Below are positions 35,013 through 43,001 of a DNA stretch of 64,000 nt, one piece after another (within the stretch, counting starts at the first letter, position 1; every line of letters begins with the position of its first letter). The DNA comes from Pseudomonas putida (GTDB lineage: Bacteria; Pseudomonadota; Gammaproteobacteria; Pseudomonadales; Pseudomonadaceae). Both the position numbers and the translations under genes were made by a program. The stretch lies in contig NZ_JAETZZ010000002.1 of the NCBI RefSeq assembly GCF_022627325.1, positions 1-64,000 on the forward strand. The letters run 5' to 3'. The notes under the pieces were generated by a model that worked only from the letters and a program-made list of their open reading frames with translations, was not told the DNA's origin and made no database searches.

Positions 35013-35959
35013 ACATTTTCAGCAAGCAACAGATCACCTCCCGGCTCGATGTGGAGCAGGCAGTGCAATGGCTGGAGCACGGTTTCATCGCCTTCTCCCA
35101 AGGCAAGGCCCAGGTGCCACCGGTACAGGCATTCACTTTTGCGCAGGCCAATGGCGACTGCTGCATCAAGGCTGCCTATATCGAGGGCAGCGACACGTTC
35201 ACGGTCAAACTGTCGACTGGCTTTTACGACAATCCGTCAAAGGGCCTGCCAAGCAACGATGGCCTGATGCTGGTGGCCTCGGCCACTACCGGGCGGCCGC
35301 TTGCCTTGTTGCAGGATGAGGGCTGGCTGACCTGCATCCGCACCGCGCTGGCCGGGCGTATCGTCGCCCGCCTGTTGGCACCTGCAAATGTGAGAGCGAT
35401 CGGTATTCTGGGGACCGGCACCCAGGCGCGCATGCAGTTGCAGCAACTGGGTGCAGTTACGTCCTGCCGCAGCGTAGTGGTGTGGGGGCGCAGTGATGGG
35501 GAACTGGCAGCCTACAAAACCTTTGCCGAAGCCCTGGGCTATGAAGTGCGGGTAACCCGTGACGCTGCAGAGGTTGCACACGCCGCCAACCTGATCGTCT
35601 GCACGACACCTTCCCGCGAGCCACTGCTGCAGCGTGAATGGGTGCAACCTGGCACCCATATCACCGCCGTTGGCGCCGATGCGCCGGGCAAGCAGGAACT
35701 CGATCCTGCGCTGGTGGCATGTGCCGACCGTATCATCGTCGACTCCCTCTACCAGTGCAGCCAGTATGGCGAAGTCTCCCATGCGCTGAAGGCCGGCCTG
35801 ATCGGCGAACAGCAACTGGCCGAGCTTGGTGCCCTACTCGAGGGCCGCGCCACCGGCCGTGAGCATGACGCCCAGATCACGCTCGCCGACCTGACCGGGG
35901 TGGCCGTGCAGGACACCCAGATCGCAAGCTGCGTGTTGGCATCGCTCACCGCCGGTTGA
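35009..35959 (+). CDS. Ornithine cyclodeaminase/mu-crystallin family protein (EutC-like)
   Basis: This 316-residue NAD(P)-dependent enzyme has a Rossmann motif AIGILGTGTQARMQLQQL and KAAYIEGSDTFTVKLSTGF near the substrate site, then GADAPGKQELDP. Family members act as cyclodeaminases or imine reductases. Translational coupling to the dehydratase suggests that it reduces or deaminates the imine/oxo product. Exact substrate unknown. Confidence 0.85.
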   Translation: MNIFSKQQITSRLDVEQAVQWLEHGFIAFSQGKAQVPPVQAFTFAQANGDCCIKAAYIEGSDTFTVKLSTGFYDNPSKGLPSNDGLMLVASATTGRPLALLQDEGWLTCIRTALAGRIVARLLAPANVRAIGILGTGTQARMQLQQLGAVTSCRSVVVWGRSDGELAAYKTFAEALGYEVRVTRDAAEVAHAANLIVCTTPSREPLLQREWVQPGTHITAVGADAPGKQELDPALVACADRIIVDSLYQCSQYGEVSHALKAGLIGEQQLAELGALLEGRATGREHDAQITLADLTGVAVQDTQIASCVLASLTAG

Positions 35960-35982
35960 CGGGCGCAGCCGCGCCCGGTCGA

Positions 35983-37731
35983 TCAAGGCTCTGTCACCCG
36001 GGCTTTGCCGGGGGCCGGTTTGAACGAGGGTTTCTTCTCCTGCACCACGATGTAGAACTCCTCGCCGTGCTTGACCGCGCCGTACAGCACCGCTTTTTCG
36101 ATCAGCTCGCTGCCGCGCAGATGGCGCAGCATCATCGGGTCCTTGCGCAGGTCGCGGTACAACGCCAGGCACAACAGCACCATCACCACCACAAATGGCA
36201 ACGCCACGACAATGGTCAGGTTCTGCAGGCCGGTAAGCGCCTCCCCGGGGTTACCCGGGTCGCCCAACGCAAGCATGATGGCCGCGACTGTGCCAGTCAG
36301 TGCCCCCCAGAAAATCACTGTCGCACGCGAGGGTTGCGTGGTGCCGTGTTCGGACAAGGTACCCATCACGAGCGACGCCGCATCTGCCCCGGAGACGAAG
36401 AAGATCGCCACCAGGAGCATGACCAGCACCGAAGTCGCCGAGGCCCATGGGTAGCTGTCGAGCAACTGATACAGGGCATGGTTGCTGTTCACCGCACCGT
36501 CGATAAGGACGAAGCTGCCTTCGCGCAGGGCATCGATGCCGGCGCCGCCAAAAATGCTGAACCACACCAGGCTGACCAGCCCCGGCACCAGCAACACGCC
36601 GCTGACGAACTGGCGGATGCTGCGGCCGCGGCTGATGCGGGCGATGAACATACCCACAAAAGGTGTCCAGGAAATCCACCAGGCCCAGTAGAACACGGTC
36701 CAGCCGGCCAGCCAGGCGTCCATCGCATCGCCCCCACTGGCGCTGGTGCGCGCCATCATCTCGGGCAACATCTTGATGTAGACACCGATCGACGTGGGCA
36801 ACAGGTTGAGCATCAACAGCGTCGGCCCCACCAGGAAGACGAACAGCGCCAACGCCAATGCCAGCACCATATTGATATTGGACAGCCACTGGATCCCCTT
36901 ACCGATGCCAGACACGGCCGAAGCAACGAAGGCAATGGTCAGCAAGGTGATGATGGCGATGTAGAACAGCTTGCCGGGGTGCTCGATCCAGCCGTTGTAT
37001 TCCAACCCACCGGCAATCTGCAGGGCGCCGAGCCCCAGCGAGGCCGCTGAACCGAACAGGGTGGCGAAGATCGCCATCATGTCGATCATGCGGCCGACAG
37101 GGCCGTTGGCGTGCTTGCCGATCAGGGGCCGGAACGCGGTGGAAATCAACTGCGAACGGCCGCGGCGGAACGTGCCGTAGGCGATTGCCAGCCCGACGAT
37201 GGCGTACATTGCCCAGGGGTGCAGCGACCAGTGAAACAGCGTGGTCGCCATCGCCACCTGCAGTGCTTCGTCGGATTGGCCTGCGGCAGTGCCCGGCGGT
37301 GGTGAAATGTAGTGCGACAGCGGCTCGGCGACCCCGAAGAACATCAGGCCGATGCCCATGCCCGCACTGAACATCATGGCAACCCAGGACACCGTGCGAA
37401 ACTCCGGTGCTTCGCCATCGCGCCCCAGCGGGATTCTGCCGTAGCGGCTGGCGGCCAACCACAGCACGAAGATGACGAACACGGTGGAGGTCAGCACGAA
37501 GAACCAGCCAAAGTTGACGATGACCCAGGATTGCGCAGAGGTTGCGCTTGCAGCGAGGCTGGCCTGGTTGACGACACCCCAGGTGATGAAAGCGATTGCC
37601 AGCAGGCTGGTGAAGCCGAACACCGCCCAGTCGAGCTTGCCTTCAAGGTGGCGGTCCTGCCTGGCCTCGGCAGTCTTGGACGGGTCGGTGACGCCTAGCG
37701 GCGGTGTTTCAACGTGCTCTTGCGTTGCCAT
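35983..37731 (-). CDS. BCCT-family transporter (betaine/carnitine/choline/ectoine type)
   Basis: This 582-residue protein has twelve hydrophobic segments and the BCCT hallmarks GMGIGLMFFGVAEPLSHY and FYWAWWISWTPFVGMFIARISRGR, the Trp-rich substrate cage region. It imports a quaternary amine or zwitterionic solute with Na+ or H+. It is convergent with the dehydratase/reductase pair (24 bp between stops) and could feed it. The C-terminal cytosolic tail is short (about 70 residues), less than in osmosensing BetP. Confidence 0.92.
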   Translation of the reverse strand: MATQEHVETPPLGVTDPSKTAEARQDRHLEGKLDWAVFGFTSLLAIAFITWGVVNQASLAASATSAQSWVIVNFGWFFVLTSTVFVIFVLWLAASRYGRIPLGRDGEAPEFRTVSWVAMMFSAGMGIGLMFFGVAEPLSHYISPPPGTAAGQSDEALQVAMATTLFHWSLHPWAMYAIVGLAIAYGTFRRGRSQLISTAFRPLIGKHANGPVGRMIDMMAIFATLFGSAASLGLGALQIAGGLEYNGWIEHPGKLFYIAIITLLTIAFVASAVSGIGKGIQWLSNINMVLALALALFVFLVGPTLLMLNLLPTSIGVYIKMLPEMMARTSASGGDAMDAWLAGWTVFYWAWWISWTPFVGMFIARISRGRSIRQFVSGVLLVPGLVSLVWFSIFGGAGIDALREGSFVLIDGAVNSNHALYQLLDSYPWASATSVLVMLLVAIFFVSGADAASLVMGTLSEHGTTQPSRATVIFWGALTGTVAAIMLALGDPGNPGEALTGLQNLTIVVALPFVVVMVLLCLALYRDLRKDPMMLRHLRGSELIEKAVLYGAVKHGEEFYIVVQEKKPSFKPAPGKARVTEP

Positions 37732-37946
37732 CGATGGGCCCTTTTCAGTTTTGCTGCAGGCTTTTGTTGTTGTAATTGCTAGCGATGCCTGCGCAAAAAC
37801 CGGGGGCGGCCGCGCTGGAGGCCCCGCGATTATCCTGTGAGCGAAACAGCAGCCCCTATTCCAGGACCGTCCTGGCCCATCCTCTGAACGACCAACCGGT
37901 CACATCGTGCAAACCCCGATGTAACCGGCACAGAACCTGAACGGGC

Positions 37947-38606
37947 TCAGGCAGCCACATCCAACCCCATTTGCCAGAAGTCCGCCTCCAGCCTCGACGC
38001 CTGGCCAAAAATCGCCGCCAGCTCCACGAACCGCTGCTCGGTCATGCTGCGTGCGGCCAGCTCATCGAGGTGCTTGCGTGCCGCAGAGGCCACGCTCTGG
38101 TAGCCCTCCCCCGCGTATTCGGTAATCCACTCACGGTACGGGTGAGCACTGAGGTCACCGATGTGCGCCGCGAGGGTGCGGCCTATCTCGGCATAGCCGA
38201 TCACGCACGGTGCCAAGGCCACATGCAGTTCGAGCAGGTCGCCGGCAGCGCCGCAGTCAAGCACGTAACGGGTGTAGGCGACCGTGGCCTGGTGCTCCGG
38301 CGCGGCCTGGATATCGGCCTGCGACAAGCCCCAACGGGCGCACAGGCGCACGTGCAGCTCGGTTTCGTCAAGGATTGCCGCCAGGCCAGCTTGTGCCGCG
38401 CGGATGTCGGCCGGCAGCCTGCTTTTATAAGCGGCAAGCGCCCAGGCACGGGCGAACTGGATGAGGAACAGGTAGTCCTGCACCAGGTAAGTCCGGAACG
38501 CTGCTTCGCTCAAGGTGCCCTCACCCATCTGCCGAACGAAATCGTGCTCCACATAGCTCGACCACTGGGGGGCGCTGGCCGCTTTCAGGCGCTCGAAGAT
38601 ATCCAT
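37947..38606 (-). CDS. tenA: TenA thiaminase II, Cys-type active site
   Basis: This 219-residue helical protein has the family Cys134 in LHVALAPCVIGYAEIG and the C-terminal EADFWQMGL with the catalytic Glu. Cys-type TenA hydrolyses aminopyrimidine derived from degraded thiamine to HMP, a salvage step. Its start lies 2 bp after the stop of the other tenA-like gene, and both lie behind a TPP riboswitch. Confidence 0.9.
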   Translation of the reverse strand: MDIFERLKAASAPQWSSYVEHDFVRQMGEGTLSEAAFRTYLVQDYLFLIQFARAWALAAYKSRLPADIRAAQAGLAAILDETELHVRLCARWGLSQADIQAAPEHQATVAYTRYVLDCGAAGDLLELHVALAPCVIGYAEIGRTLAAHIGDLSAHPYREWITEYAGEGYQSVASAARKHLDELAARSMTEQRFVELAAIFGQASRLEADFWQMGLDVAA

Positions 38607-38608
38607 GC

Positions 38609-39256
38609 TCAGCCCTCCTGATCGTAAATGGCGTCGAAGAAGGCCAGTTCCAGCGCCACGGTGCGCTGGTAGAAGTCACTCGCCAGTGCCGGCTCCTGCG
38701 GGCCTACGCGGTCCAGTTCGGCCTGCAGGAAGGCGACAAAGTCTTGGAATGCCGCGTTGTCATGCAGGGTGATCCACTCGGCATGGACGAAGTTTTCCGG
38801 CAAGGGTTTCGGTGCCTTGAGCGCCCAGTCCAGGTACAGGCCTTCGGCAACGTTGAGCACTGCCAGCGCCGCCGCATAGGAGCGGGTCGCGGCGGCTTCG
38901 CGCATGATGGCCTTGAAACCCTGGGTCGGCAGCGTGTCCTTGGGTTCGGTGCGTTGCTGCGGGCTCACGTCCAGCGCCTGGAAAGCGCGCAGGAAATAGG
39001 TGTTTTCATCGCTGCTGATCATCCCGGCAAAGCGGCCGAACCGCAGGCGCGCCTCGAAGGTGTCGGCTGTGGCGATGGCGGCGCCGAGCAAGGTCAGGAA
39101 ACTGTCGAGAAAACGGTGGTCCTGCACCAGGTAGCGGACCATGATCGGGTCCGCCACGCTACCGTTGCACAGTTCAGTGACGAAGCGGTGGCCGACTGCA
39201 GCCGACCAGGTCGGTTCGTTCTGGCGGCGCAAGGCGTGGGTGAAAGGTTCGTTCAT
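38609..39256 (-). CDS. TenA-family protein, Glu-type (no active-site Cys)
   Basis: This 215-residue TenA-fold protein reads RYLVQDHRFLDSFLTLLGAAI and AAALAVLNVAEGLYLDWALKAP, where Asn135/Val136 replace the active-site Cys and Glu138 follows, the TenA_E pattern. TenA_E proteins are reported to act on aminopyrimidine derivatives in thiamine salvage, partly overlapping with TenA_C. It is the first gene after the TPP riboswitch. The ATG at 39256 was chosen to match family length; the open frame upstream runs into the riboswitch region. Confidence 0.87.
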   Translation of the reverse strand: MNEPFTHALRRQNEPTWSAAVGHRFVTELCNGSVADPIMVRYLVQDHRFLDSFLTLLGAAIATADTFEARLRFGRFAGMISSDENTYFLRAFQALDVSPQQRTEPKDTLPTQGFKAIMREAAATRSYAAALAVLNVAEGLYLDWALKAPKPLPENFVHAEWITLHDNAAFQDFVAFLQAELDRVGPQEPALASDFYQRTVALELAFFDAIYDQEG

Positions 39257-39345
39257 GGTGCTGCCCTCCCTAGGGTGACAGCGAGGCCTAGACGGTGGCG
39301 CATGGGGCGGCCTCGCAATGAGGCCGGCAAAAAGGCAGGTTGGCA

Positions 39346-39445
39346 GTCCCATCCCTTCGCCGGCATGATCCGGATCAGGTTCTAAGGGTCACCGCGCTGC
39401 AGTGCCAGCGGTTTCTCAGCCCGTTGCCGGGCTCCCCTTGGTGGC
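39346..39445 (-). ncRNA. TPP riboswitch (THI element)
   Basis: On the minus strand the segment shows the conserved blocks in order: GGGGAGCCCGG, CTGAGA, a variable stem, ACCCTTAGAACCTGATC and ATGCCGGCGAAGGGA. This is the thi-box aptamer for thiamine pyrophosphate. It ends about 90 nt before the first tenA start, so excess TPP is expected to switch off both tenA genes, probably by terminating transcription or masking the ribosome binding site. The rest of the 39257-39632 gap shows nothing further. Confidence 0.95.
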
Positions 39446-39632
39446 GTGAAGGTATACAGCACCTCCGGTGCCTTTGTCACGGAGCAGATCACCCCGAGCA
39501 GCCCGCGACAGCTGCACCTTCAAGGGCCTTGGCAGCAAGAGAGACAGCATAGAAGCAAATAGCCACCAGTCATTAGCCTGTCATCTTATTGTCGTATTTT
39601 CCGACCTTCACCCAGGGTCGGGAATACCAGCC

Positions 39633-41960
39633 GTGATACGCCGTTTTCTCTCGTCAGCAGGCCTGCTGCGCCTATTGATCCTGATGCTCTGTGCCGCCAC
39701 CCTCACCTTCCTCTGGGGGGTCCACTTCAGCCAGAAGGCCGCCGCGCGCCAGGATGCGCTGATGGCCAAGGCAGCCGAGCACCAGAACCTCGCCCGCATC
39801 GTCGCTGAGAGCCTGCGTCAGCTGGTTGATCGTGCCCAGGCCGTGGGCCGCGTCACTCAGGACGACATGAAGGCGCTACCCCAAGGCAGCCTGAGCCTGG
39901 CGCGGCTGCTTGCCGAGGACCCGGTGTTCAAACGCATTGGCCTGTACGACCGTAATGGCAAGTTGTTGTCAGCCAGCCACGTCAACGAAGTGGCGGCGCT
40001 GCCGGACGGCTGGCTGCAGCAGTTGAAACTGCATGTCGCGCACTACGGTTTCAAACCCTTCATGCCGCGTGTGGAACCGGGCCTCAGCCCTTCGGCCCTG
40101 CCCACCTGGCGCTTGCCCTTCCTCTTGCCGCTGACCAGCCTGCCAGGCCGGGAGATCGACAAGATCCTGGTGGTGCAACTCGATATCGGCTACCTCGCGG
40201 TGCTGTTCCAGCACATTGACCTGGGTACTACCGGCCTCATGCGCCTGCTGCAGGACGACGGCCAGGAGCGCCTGCGTATCGATCCCCGCGGCGTGGTCGT
40301 GGCGGATGTCGATTTCGAACCCGGCTTGCCGACATCTGCCAGCGAGTCGGGGCTGCTGATCCAATATGCATCCGGCCAGCCCTACCAGAGCCTGTACCGG
40401 CGCATCGACGAGCGCGGTTTCAGCATCATCGTCAGCCAGCGCATCGACGAAATCCTCGCCCCCACCGCCCTGGCGTATTCACGTCAGTTCTGGTTGAACT
40501 GGAGCATGACGGTGATGATCCTTGCCAGCCTGGTCTGGACCTTGCGCCTGCTGCACAAGCGCCAGGAGGCTTTCAGCGCCCTTGAGCATGCGCAACAGGT
40601 CAACCAGCAACTGATCGGGCGCCTGGAAGATGCGCACCGGCGCAGCAGCCACGCAGCCGCCACCGACCACCTCAGCGGGCTGCACAACCGCCGCCAGTTC
40701 GTCGAGGTGGCGGGCCTTGCGCTGACCCGCCAACGCGGCAAGCGCCGGCTGATGGCGATCCTGTTCATCGACATGGACCGCTTCAAGTCGATCAATGATT
40801 CGCTCGGGCACAAGATCGGCGACTTGCTGCTGCAAGCCGTGGCCGGGCGCATTCAGCGCCTGCTTGAGCAAGGTGACGAAGCCTCGCGCTTCGGCGGTGA
40901 TGAGTTCGTGGTACTGCTGGCCGGCGAACGCAGTGAAGAACAGATCGATACCTGGGTGCGCGAACTGGTGCAGAAACTCTCGGCCACTTACTCCCTCGAC
41001 GGCCAGGAGGTCAATACCAGCCCCAGTGTCGGCATCAGCATCTGCCCACGCGACGGCCAGGACATCGACAGCCTGATCCGCTGCGCCGACGCAGCCATGT
41101 ATTCGGCCAAGCAGGCCGGGCGTGCCCAGTACCGCTTCTTCGACCCCTCGCTGAATCTTTCCGACATCCACGCCTTCACCCTTGAACAAGCCTTTGGCAG
41201 TGCCCTGGCCGAACGTCAGTTCGTACTGCACTACCAACCGCAGATCCGCCTGGATACCCAACGCGTGCTGGGCTATGAAGCCTTGGTGCGCTGGGACCAC
41301 CCAGAATTCGGCCTGCTCTACCCCGACCGCTTCATCGGCCTGGCCGAGCGTAGCGGTTTCATCATCGAGCTGGGCTGGGAAGTGCTGCGCCTGGCCTGCG
41401 AGGAGCTGGCACGTTGGGATCTGCAGGGCCGCGACAACCGCCTGGCGGTGAATGTATCGGCATTGCAGCTGCGCCAGGCCGACTTCAGCACCCGCCTGCT
41501 GGCCAAGTTGCAGCTGTACGGCATCAGCCCGCAGCGGCTGGAGCTGGAAATCACCGAAACCACCATTCTGGACCCGGAAGGCACGGCGGTTGAGCATCTG
41601 CACCGCCTACGCGCGGCCGGCCTGGGCATCAGCCTCGACGACTTCGGGCGTGGCTACGCCGGCTTCGCCCACTTGCAGTCACTGCCGTTGAGCAAGCTCA
41701 AGATCGACCGGTCGCTGATCGCACCGCTGTGCAACAGCCACGACGACAGCCCGATCGTCTCCTCGACCATCATCCTGGCCAAGCGCCTGGGGCTGGAGGT
41801 GGTGGCCGAAGGGGTCGAAACGCGCGAGCAGGTGGTGTGCCTGAAACTTGCCGGCTGCGATATTGCCCAGGGCTACCACTTCAGCCGCCCCTTGTCGCCG
41901 GCGCAACTGCGTGAATACCCGCCCTTCAACGGCATCGAGGAAAAGCCATGCGTGCTCTGA
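39633..41960 (+). CDS. GGDEF-EAL c-di-GMP turnover protein
   Basis: This 775-residue protein has an N-terminal helix (about 8-28), a roughly 230-residue periplasmic sensor, a second helix near 285-305, GGDEF (421-425) and EAL (549-551). The GGDEF motif is intact, but the I-site reads EQGD instead of RxxD. The EAL domain keeps the key residues (EALVRW, NVSALQL, EITETT, DDFGRGYAG, KIDRSL, EGVET), so phosphodiesterase activity is likely. It starts at GTG 39633 with a weak ribosome binding site; the frame is open upstream. Confidence 0.9.
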   Translation: MIRRFLSSAGLLRLLILMLCAATLTFLWGVHFSQKAAARQDALMAKAAEHQNLARIVAESLRQLVDRAQAVGRVTQDDMKALPQGSLSLARLLAEDPVFKRIGLYDRNGKLLSASHVNEVAALPDGWLQQLKLHVAHYGFKPFMPRVEPGLSPSALPTWRLPFLLPLTSLPGREIDKILVVQLDIGYLAVLFQHIDLGTTGLMRLLQDDGQERLRIDPRGVVVADVDFEPGLPTSASESGLLIQYASGQPYQSLYRRIDERGFSIIVSQRIDEILAPTALAYSRQFWLNWSMTVMILASLVWTLRLLHKRQEAFSALEHAQQVNQQLIGRLEDAHRRSSHAAATDHLSGLHNRRQFVEVAGLALTRQRGKRRLMAILFIDMDRFKSINDSLGHKIGDLLLQAVAGRIQRLLEQGDEASRFGGDEFVVLLAGERSEEQIDTWVRELVQKLSATYSLDGQEVNTSPSVGISICPRDGQDIDSLIRCADAAMYSAKQAGRAQYRFFDPSLNLSDIHAFTLEQAFGSALAERQFVLHYQPQIRLDTQRVLGYEALVRWDHPEFGLLYPDRFIGLAERSGFIIELGWEVLRLACEELARWDLQGRDNRLAVNVSALQLRQADFSTRLLAKLQLYGISPQRLELEITETTILDPEGTAVEHLHRLRAAGLGISLDDFGRGYAGFAHLQSLPLSKLKIDRSLIAPLCNSHDDSPIVSSTIILAKRLGLEVVAEGVETREQVVCLKLAGCDIAQGYHFSRPLSPAQLREYPPFNGIEEKPCVL

Positions 41961-42050
41961 AGCCTTGGGCGGGCGCCCCCGTCAAAGAGCCGGGACAGAC
42001 CAGACGTTAGGGTTTATTGTGGTGGCAACACACGCTGACACCACCCTCAC

Positions 42051-43001
42051 ATGACCGACATAGAGCGCTACGTCCGCGCCGCCACCCGTGACAACACCCG
42101 GCGCAGTTACCAGGCTGCCATCGAGCATTTCGAAGCCCACTGGGGCGGGTTCCTCCCGGCCACTGCCGACAGCATTGCCCGCTACCTGGCCGATCACGCC
42201 GGGCAGCATGCGGTCAGCACCCTGCGCCAGCGCCTTGCCGCCCTCAGCCAATGGCACATCAGCCAAGGCTTCCCCGACCCGACCAAGGCCCCGCTGGTGC
42301 GCCAGGTGCTGCGCGGCATCCGCACCTTGCACCCGACACCGCCGAAACAGGCCGCCCCACTGCTGTTGCAGCACCTGCAAACGGCTGTCGAGCGTTTTGA
42401 ACAAGAGGCCAGGCTGGCCCGCGAGCAGCATGACCTGCCAGCACTGCGCCGCGCCCGGCGTGACACCGCACTGTTGCTGCTGGGCTTCTGGCGTGGGTTT
42501 CGCGGTGACGAACTGGCGCGCCTGCGGGTGGAGCACATCCAGGCCGAGGCCGGCGTGGGGATCAGCCTGTTCCTGCCACGCAGCAAAGGTGACCGTGAAG
42601 CGCTAGGCGTACAACACCGCACCCCGGCCCTGAAGGCGCTGTGCCCTGTTGCAGCCTACCTGCAGTGGCTCGAAGTGGCGGGCATCGCTCACGGCCCGGT
42701 GTTTCGCAAGCTCGACCGCTGGGGCAACCTGGGCGACACAGCGCTCAACAGCAACAGCCTGGTCGGCCTGTTGCGGCGCATGCTAGAACGGGCCGGCGTG
42801 CCGGCGGCGCTGTACACCGGCCATTCCCTGCGCCGTGGTTTTGCCACCTGGGCCACGGCCAACGGCTGGGAGCTGAAGTCGCTGATGAGTTACGTGGGCT
42901 GGAAGGATGCCAAATCGGCGTTGCGCTATATCGACTCGGGCCAGCGTTTTGGCGAACTGGCCGTGCTACCGGCCAGCCAGGGGCAAGCGCTCATTCCGTG
43001 A
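42051..43001 (+). CDS. Tyrosine recombinase / phage-type integrase
   Basis: This 316-residue protein has a SAM-like N-terminal core-binding domain (about 1-95) and a catalytic domain. It keeps Arg in FWRGFRGDELARL, HxxR in YTGHSLRRGFATW, and the C-terminal Tyr in SALRYIDSG; the second His position is Trp (VGWKDA), as seen in some members. No phage or plasmid genes lie nearby, so it is either a resident chromosomal recombinase or a relic. It overlaps the convergent gene by 11 bp. No clear ribosome binding site. Confidence 0.88.
   Translation: MTDIERYVRAATRDNTRRSYQAAIEHFEAHWGGFLPATADSIARYLADHAGQHAVSTLRQRLAALSQWHISQGFPDPTKAPLVRQVLRGIRTLHPTPPKQAAPLLLQHLQTAVERFEQEARLAREQHDLPALRRARRDTALLLLGFWRGFRGDELARLRVEHIQAEAGVGISLFLPRSKGDREALGVQHRTPALKALCPVAAYLQWLEVAGIAHGPVFRKLDRWGNLGDTALNSNSLVGLLRRMLERAGVPAALYTGHSLRRGFATWATANGWELKSLMSYVGWKDAKSALRYIDSGQRFGELAVLPASQGQALIP

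Noticed and set aside
35956..37050. 364-codon frame antisense to the BCCT transporter
   Set aside because: A His/Gln-rich translation is typical of the reverse frame of a membrane protein gene; the BCCT motifs on the minus strand are decisive.
42051..43001. Integrase as proof of a genomic island here
   Set aside because: No tRNA target, no flanking direct repeats and no phage or conjugation genes; the neighbours look chromosomal.
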